DNA from: Alteriqipengyuania halimionae
GTDB lineage: Bacteria; Pseudomonadota; Alphaproteobacteria; Sphingomonadales; Sphingomonadaceae
DNA length: 64,000 bases
NCBI RefSeq assembly: GCF_009827575.1
Contig: NZ_WTYR01000001.1
Span: forward strand, 2,019,001 to 2,083,000
Direction: 5' to 3'
Position 1 is the stretch's first letter; each line of letters starts with the position of its first letter. The notes below the pieces were generated by a model. That model did not search any database. It was not told where the DNA came from and worked only from the letters and a program-made list of their open reading frames with translations. Positions 60,782 through 64,000 of the stretch are shown piece after piece. A program made the translations under genes and the position numbers.

Positions 60782-62698
60782 CTAACGTGTTTTCACATAG
60801 CTGCCCGGCGCATCCTCGATTGCCTTGTCGCCCTTGCCGCCGGGCCGGCGCTTTCCGGCAGGCTTGACTTCGGCATCGTCGATTGCGCGCAGCCATTCAA
60901 CCCAGTGCGGCCACCAGCTGCCCGGATGCTCTTCGGCACCGTCGACATAATCGTCGAACGTGTCGGCGCCGCTATCGCCAAGCCAGTACTGGTACTTGCC
61001 CGCATCGGGATGGTTGATCACCCCGGCGATATGGCCCGAGCCCGCAAGCAGGAAGGTCGTGTCGCCCTTGAGGTGACGGGTAAATCGCCAGACGCTTTCG
61101 GCAGGGGCGATATGATCCTCGCGCCCCGCCTGGATGTAGACCGGGGTTTCGATCCGGGTGAGGTCGATCGGGGTGCCGTCAGCGCGCAGCGCATCGGGCA
61201 CCACCAGCTTGTTGTCGCGATAGAGATTGCGCAGATAGTCGCCGTGCCATTTCGCCGGCAGGTTGGTGACATCCCCGTTCCAGTGCAGCAGGTCGAAGGC
61301 CGGATAGTCCTCGCCCAACAGGTAGTTGTTGAGGACGTAATTCCAGATCAGGTCCTTGCCGCGCAGCATGTTGAAGGTCGCGGCGAGATAGCGCCCATCG
61401 AGATAACCCTGCGGCGAAAGCTTGGCGACCGTTTCCAATTGCTGGTCGTCGATGAGATTCTTGAGCTCGCCCGATTTCTCGAAATCGACCTGCGCGGTGA
61501 AGAAGGTCGCGCTCTTGACCCGGTCGGCCTCCCCGCGCCGCGCGAGGATCGCCAGCGTCGCGGCCAGCGTCGTCCCGGCGACGCAATAGCCTATCGTATG
61601 GACGGCCGGCACGCCGAGCCGTTCGCGGACATGATCGATCGCCTCGATCTGGGCGCGGATGTAATCGTCCCACACCACGTCGGCCATGCTTTCGTCGGCC
61701 GATTTCCAGCTGACCACGAACACCGTGATCCCCTGGTCGACCGCCCATTTGATGAAGCTCTTCTTCGCGGTCAGGTCGAGAATATAGAAACGGTTGATCC
61801 ATGGCGGGAAGATCACCAGCGGCACTTCGAGCACGCTGTCGGTCGAAGGCGAATACTGGATCAGCTGGTACAGATCTGTCTGGTGGATGACCTTGCCAGG
61901 CGTGGTCGCGATGTTCTCGCCCAGGGTAAAGGCATCGGGATCGGTGTGGGTCAGCTGTCCTTTCTTCAGATCCTCGATCAAATTGCGCAGACCTTTGACG
62001 AGGTTCTCCCCTCCCGTCGCCATGGTCTTTTCCAGCACCACCGGATTGGTCATCAGGAAATGATCGGGGCTCATCGCATCGGTCATCGCGCGGGTCGCGA
62101 AGCGCAGGCTCTCGCGCTGTTCGCGATCCAGCCCGTCGATACTGTCGACCGTAGAGAGCCAGTATTCGCTGAGCATCAGGTACATCTGGTGAAGCAGCGC
62201 ATAGGCAGGGTGGGCGCGCCATGCCGGATCGGCAAAGCGGCGATCTGTCTTCGGCATTTCGGACGCTTCGCCGGCCTCGTCGCCGCGACCGGTGAAGCCC
62301 TTCATCACGCTGTCCCAGATCGCCAGGCCTTCGCCCCAGGCTTTCTGCTGGGCTTTCATATCGACCGTCGGCAGAGACTTCGCCCACCCCTGCATCAGCG
62401 TGGCGAACTGCGCGGGATCGAACGCTGCGGCCTGATCGCGCGCCTTGTCGGTCTGGTGCCGGAGGAAGTCGGTCCACATCGCGTTGACCCGCCCGCCCAG
62501 CTCGGTCCAGTGGTTTATGTCGGGCACCTTGGGCGGCTCGGCCCCGGCTCCGGGCAGGAACTGGCCGAACATGTCGCGCGCGGCCTCGGCCTGGAATTGC
62601 ATCAGCTTGGCAAAGCCGTCCATGCCGAACGGATCGCTGCCGAAGCCGGTCTCGTCCCCGCTATCGCCCTTGCTACCCTTTGTATCGTTCCCCGACAT
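60782..62698 (-). CDS. phaC: class I polyhydroxyalkanoate synthase
   Basis: It is 638 residues long. It polymerises 3-hydroxyacyl-CoA. The N-terminal domain is followed by the catalytic alpha/beta hydrolase with the lipase-like box GYCVAGTT (nucleophile Cys372), Asp in GREDHIAPAESVW and His in AGSGHIAGVINHP. The text NRFYILDLTAKKSFIKWAVD is a synthase signature. The start ATG 62698 begins MSGNDTKGSKG. It is divergent from the aminotransferase gene. Confidence 0.96.
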   Translation of the reverse strand: MSGNDTKGSKGDSGDETGFGSDPFGMDGFAKLMQFQAEAARDMFGQFLPGAGAEPPKVPDINHWTELGGRVNAMWTDFLRHQTDKARDQAAAFDPAQFATLMQGWAKSLPTVDMKAQQKAWGEGLAIWDSVMKGFTGRGDEAGEASEMPKTDRRFADPAWRAHPAYALLHQMYLMLSEYWLSTVDSIDGLDREQRESLRFATRAMTDAMSPDHFLMTNPVVLEKTMATGGENLVKGLRNLIEDLKKGQLTHTDPDAFTLGENIATTPGKVIHQTDLYQLIQYSPSTDSVLEVPLVIFPPWINRFYILDLTAKKSFIKWAVDQGITVFVVSWKSADESMADVVWDDYIRAQIEAIDHVRERLGVPAVHTIGYCVAGTTLAATLAILARRGEADRVKSATFFTAQVDFEKSGELKNLIDDQQLETVAKLSPQGYLDGRYLAATFNMLRGKDLIWNYVLNNYLLGEDYPAFDLLHWNGDVTNLPAKWHGDYLRNLYRDNKLVVPDALRADGTPIDLTRIETPVYIQAGREDHIAPAESVWRFTRHLKGDTTFLLAGSGHIAGVINHPDAGKYQYWLGDSGADTFDDYVDGAEEHPGSWWPHWVEWLRAIDDAEVKPAGKRRPGGKGDKAIEDAPGSYVKTR

Positions 62699-62796
62699 AC
62701 GCGCTCCTCTCCCCCTCAACCGTGCTTCTTATAGAAACAGTGCGTCGCGACAAAGTCCGTTCCGGGCGGCGCGAGTTTCGATTATGGGTGGAGGGA

Positions 62797-63971
62797 TGAA
62801 CGACGATTTCTACCGCATTCGCCGCCTGCCGCCCTATGTGATCGCCGAGGTCAACGCGATGCGTCACGCCGCGCGCGCGGGCGGTGAGGACGTGATCGAT
62901 TTGGGCATGGGCAATCCCGATCGGCCACCGCCCGATTTCGTGATCGACAAATTGTGCGAAGTCGCGCGCAAGCCGTCGGCGCATGGCTATTCGCAATCGC
63001 GCGGCATTCCGGGGCTGAGGAAAGCGCAGGCCGGCTATTACCAGCGCCGTTTCGATGTCGAGCTCGATCCCGAGACCGAGATCGTGGTGACACTCGGCTC
63101 GAAGGAAGGGCTCGGCAGCCTCGCCACTGCGATCACCGCGCCTGGCGACGTGGTGCTGGCGCCCGATCCCTCCTATCCGATCCACACCTTCGGCTTCCTG
63201 ATCGCCGGCGCGACCATCCGCGCGGTGCCGACCACGGCGGACGACGAATATTGGCGCGCGCTCGACAATGCGATCTCGCACACCGTGCCGCGGCCGACCG
63301 TGCTGGTGGTGAACTACCCCTCGAACCCGACCGCCGAAGTGGTCGATGCCGCATTCTATCAGCGGCTGGTCGACTGGGCGAAGGAGAACCGGGTCTGGGT
63401 CCTCTCCGACCTTGCCTATACCGAGCTTTATTACGACGGGAATCCGACGCCTTCGATCATGCAGGCCAAAGGCGCAAAGGATGTCGCGGTGGAATTCACC
63501 ACCCTGTCGAAGACCTATTCGATGGCCGGCTGGCGGATGGGCTTTGCCGTCGGCAACCATCAGCTGATCGCGGCGCTGACACGGGTGAAATCCTATCTAG
63601 ATTACGGCGCCTTCACCCCGATCCAGGCGGCGAGCGCGGCGGCGCTGAACCACGGCGACGACTACGCGGCCGAGACCCGCGCGATCTATCACAAAAGGCG
63701 CGACGTGCTGGTCGAGAGCTTCTCGCGAGCCGGATGGGATGTGCCGCCGCCGCCCGCCTCGATGTTCGCCTGGTCTCCGCTGCCCGAGAAATATCGCGAC
63801 ATGGGGAGCCTCGAATTCTCCAAGCTGCTGCTGAAGGAAGCCAAGATCGCGGTCGCTCCCGGTGTCGGTTATGGCGAGCGCGGCGAAGGCTTCGTGCGCA
63901 TCGCGATGGTCGAGAACGAGCAGCGCATCCGCCAGGCCGCGCGCAACCTCAAGGCATTCCTCGCGAGCTGA
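62797..63971 (+). CDS. class I/II PLP aminotransferase (AlaC/LL-DAP aminotransferase-like)
   Basis: It is 391 residues long. The N-terminal text FYRIRRLPPYVIAEVNAMRH and DVIDLGMGNPDRPPP is typical. The pyridoxal lysine lies in TTLSKTYSMAGWRMGFAVGN, with the Arg in GFVRIAMVENEQRIRQAARN. It probably makes alanine or acts in diaminopimelate/methionine metabolism. Two starts are possible: ATG 62785 and ATG 62797. The second matches the family, but GGAGG sits only 1 base before it. Confidence 0.9.
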
Positions 63972-64000
63972 GGCCGATTTCGCGAGAGGTCCGAAACGGA

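Noticed and set aside
1..64000. CRISPR arrays, tRNA and rRNA genes, prophage or complete insertion sequences
   Set aside because: No regular short repeats with spacers, no cloverleaf or T-loop consensus, no phage structural genes and no transposase were found by reading.

Overview
The window is GC-rich, gene-dense chromosome from an alphaproteobacterium. I place it in Sphingomonadales, most likely Erythrobacteraceae (Erythrobacter, Qipengyuania or Altererythrobacter type). The grounds are a complete PhyR/NepR/EcfG general stress response module with EcfG-type promoters (GGAAC-N16/17-CGTT), a NodT-type efflux operon, an RcdA-like DUF1465 protein, paired DUF465 proteins, TonB-dependent receptors and a PHA synthase/phasin locus. 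No rRNA, tRNA, CRISPR array, prophage or complete insertion sequence was seen.

Layout. 1-4.5 kb: a TetR-MFS-HlyD-NodT tripartite efflux operon on the minus strand; its last gene is cut by the window start. 4.6-12.7 kb: transglutaminase-like protein, L,D-transpeptidase, cpoB/tilS, a RodZ-like protein, ptsP, two divergent DUF465 genes and an rcdA-like gene. 12.7-26.3 kb: glpK, a metallo-hydrolase, a BCCT transporter, nadA, a prolyl oligopeptidase, two tandem DUF2254 membrane proteins, an EamA transporter, an Old Yellow Enzyme and a CitE-like lyase. 26.3-30.7 kb: lipoprotein/lipB, a membrane protein, a methyltransferase, an MFS pump and arsC. 30.8-36.4 kb: an iron-uptake cluster of two TonB-dependent receptors and a DUF6607-type protein, with three copies of a shared Fur-like operator. 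36.5-38.8 kb: an orphan [2Fe-2S] subunit, a class II aldolase and a LOG protein.

38.8-43.0 kb is the accessory part. It holds an inverted-repeat element, a small cysteine-rich gene broken by an amber codon, and two 550-bp direct copies of a helix-turn-helix gene unit, one broken by an amber codon. It also holds a winged-helix-like frame that reads into one repeat, two small unrecognised overlapping ORFs, and two housekeeping genes (roxA-like, rluE). 43.0-47.4 kb: glmM-DUF1272-thiD, sodB and a PerM-type protein.

47.5-52.9 kb is the stress-response island: ecfG and nepR, a CHASE/HWE histidine kinase, phyR, a Crp/Fnr regulator and a single-domain response regulator. Near-perfect EcfG promoters precede nepR, phyR and the single-domain regulator. 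One 27-bp segment carries overlapping divergent EcfG-type promoters for nepR and the kinase. Between the Crp gene and the response regulator lies a candidate small RNA of about 88 nt: an EcfG-like promoter, a hairpin with a C-rich loop and a strong terminator. I consider this the most interesting non-coding signal in the window.

52.9-64 kb: an acetyltransferase-like protein, a fatty acid desaturase, a GNAT protein, lptG/lptF, clpS, the PHA cluster (phasin, FG-GAP protein, phaC) with TGCA-palindrome operators, and an aminotransferase. Two start-codon observations also stand out: tilS appears to use ATT, and the phasin gene has a strong second ribosome binding site inside the frame.
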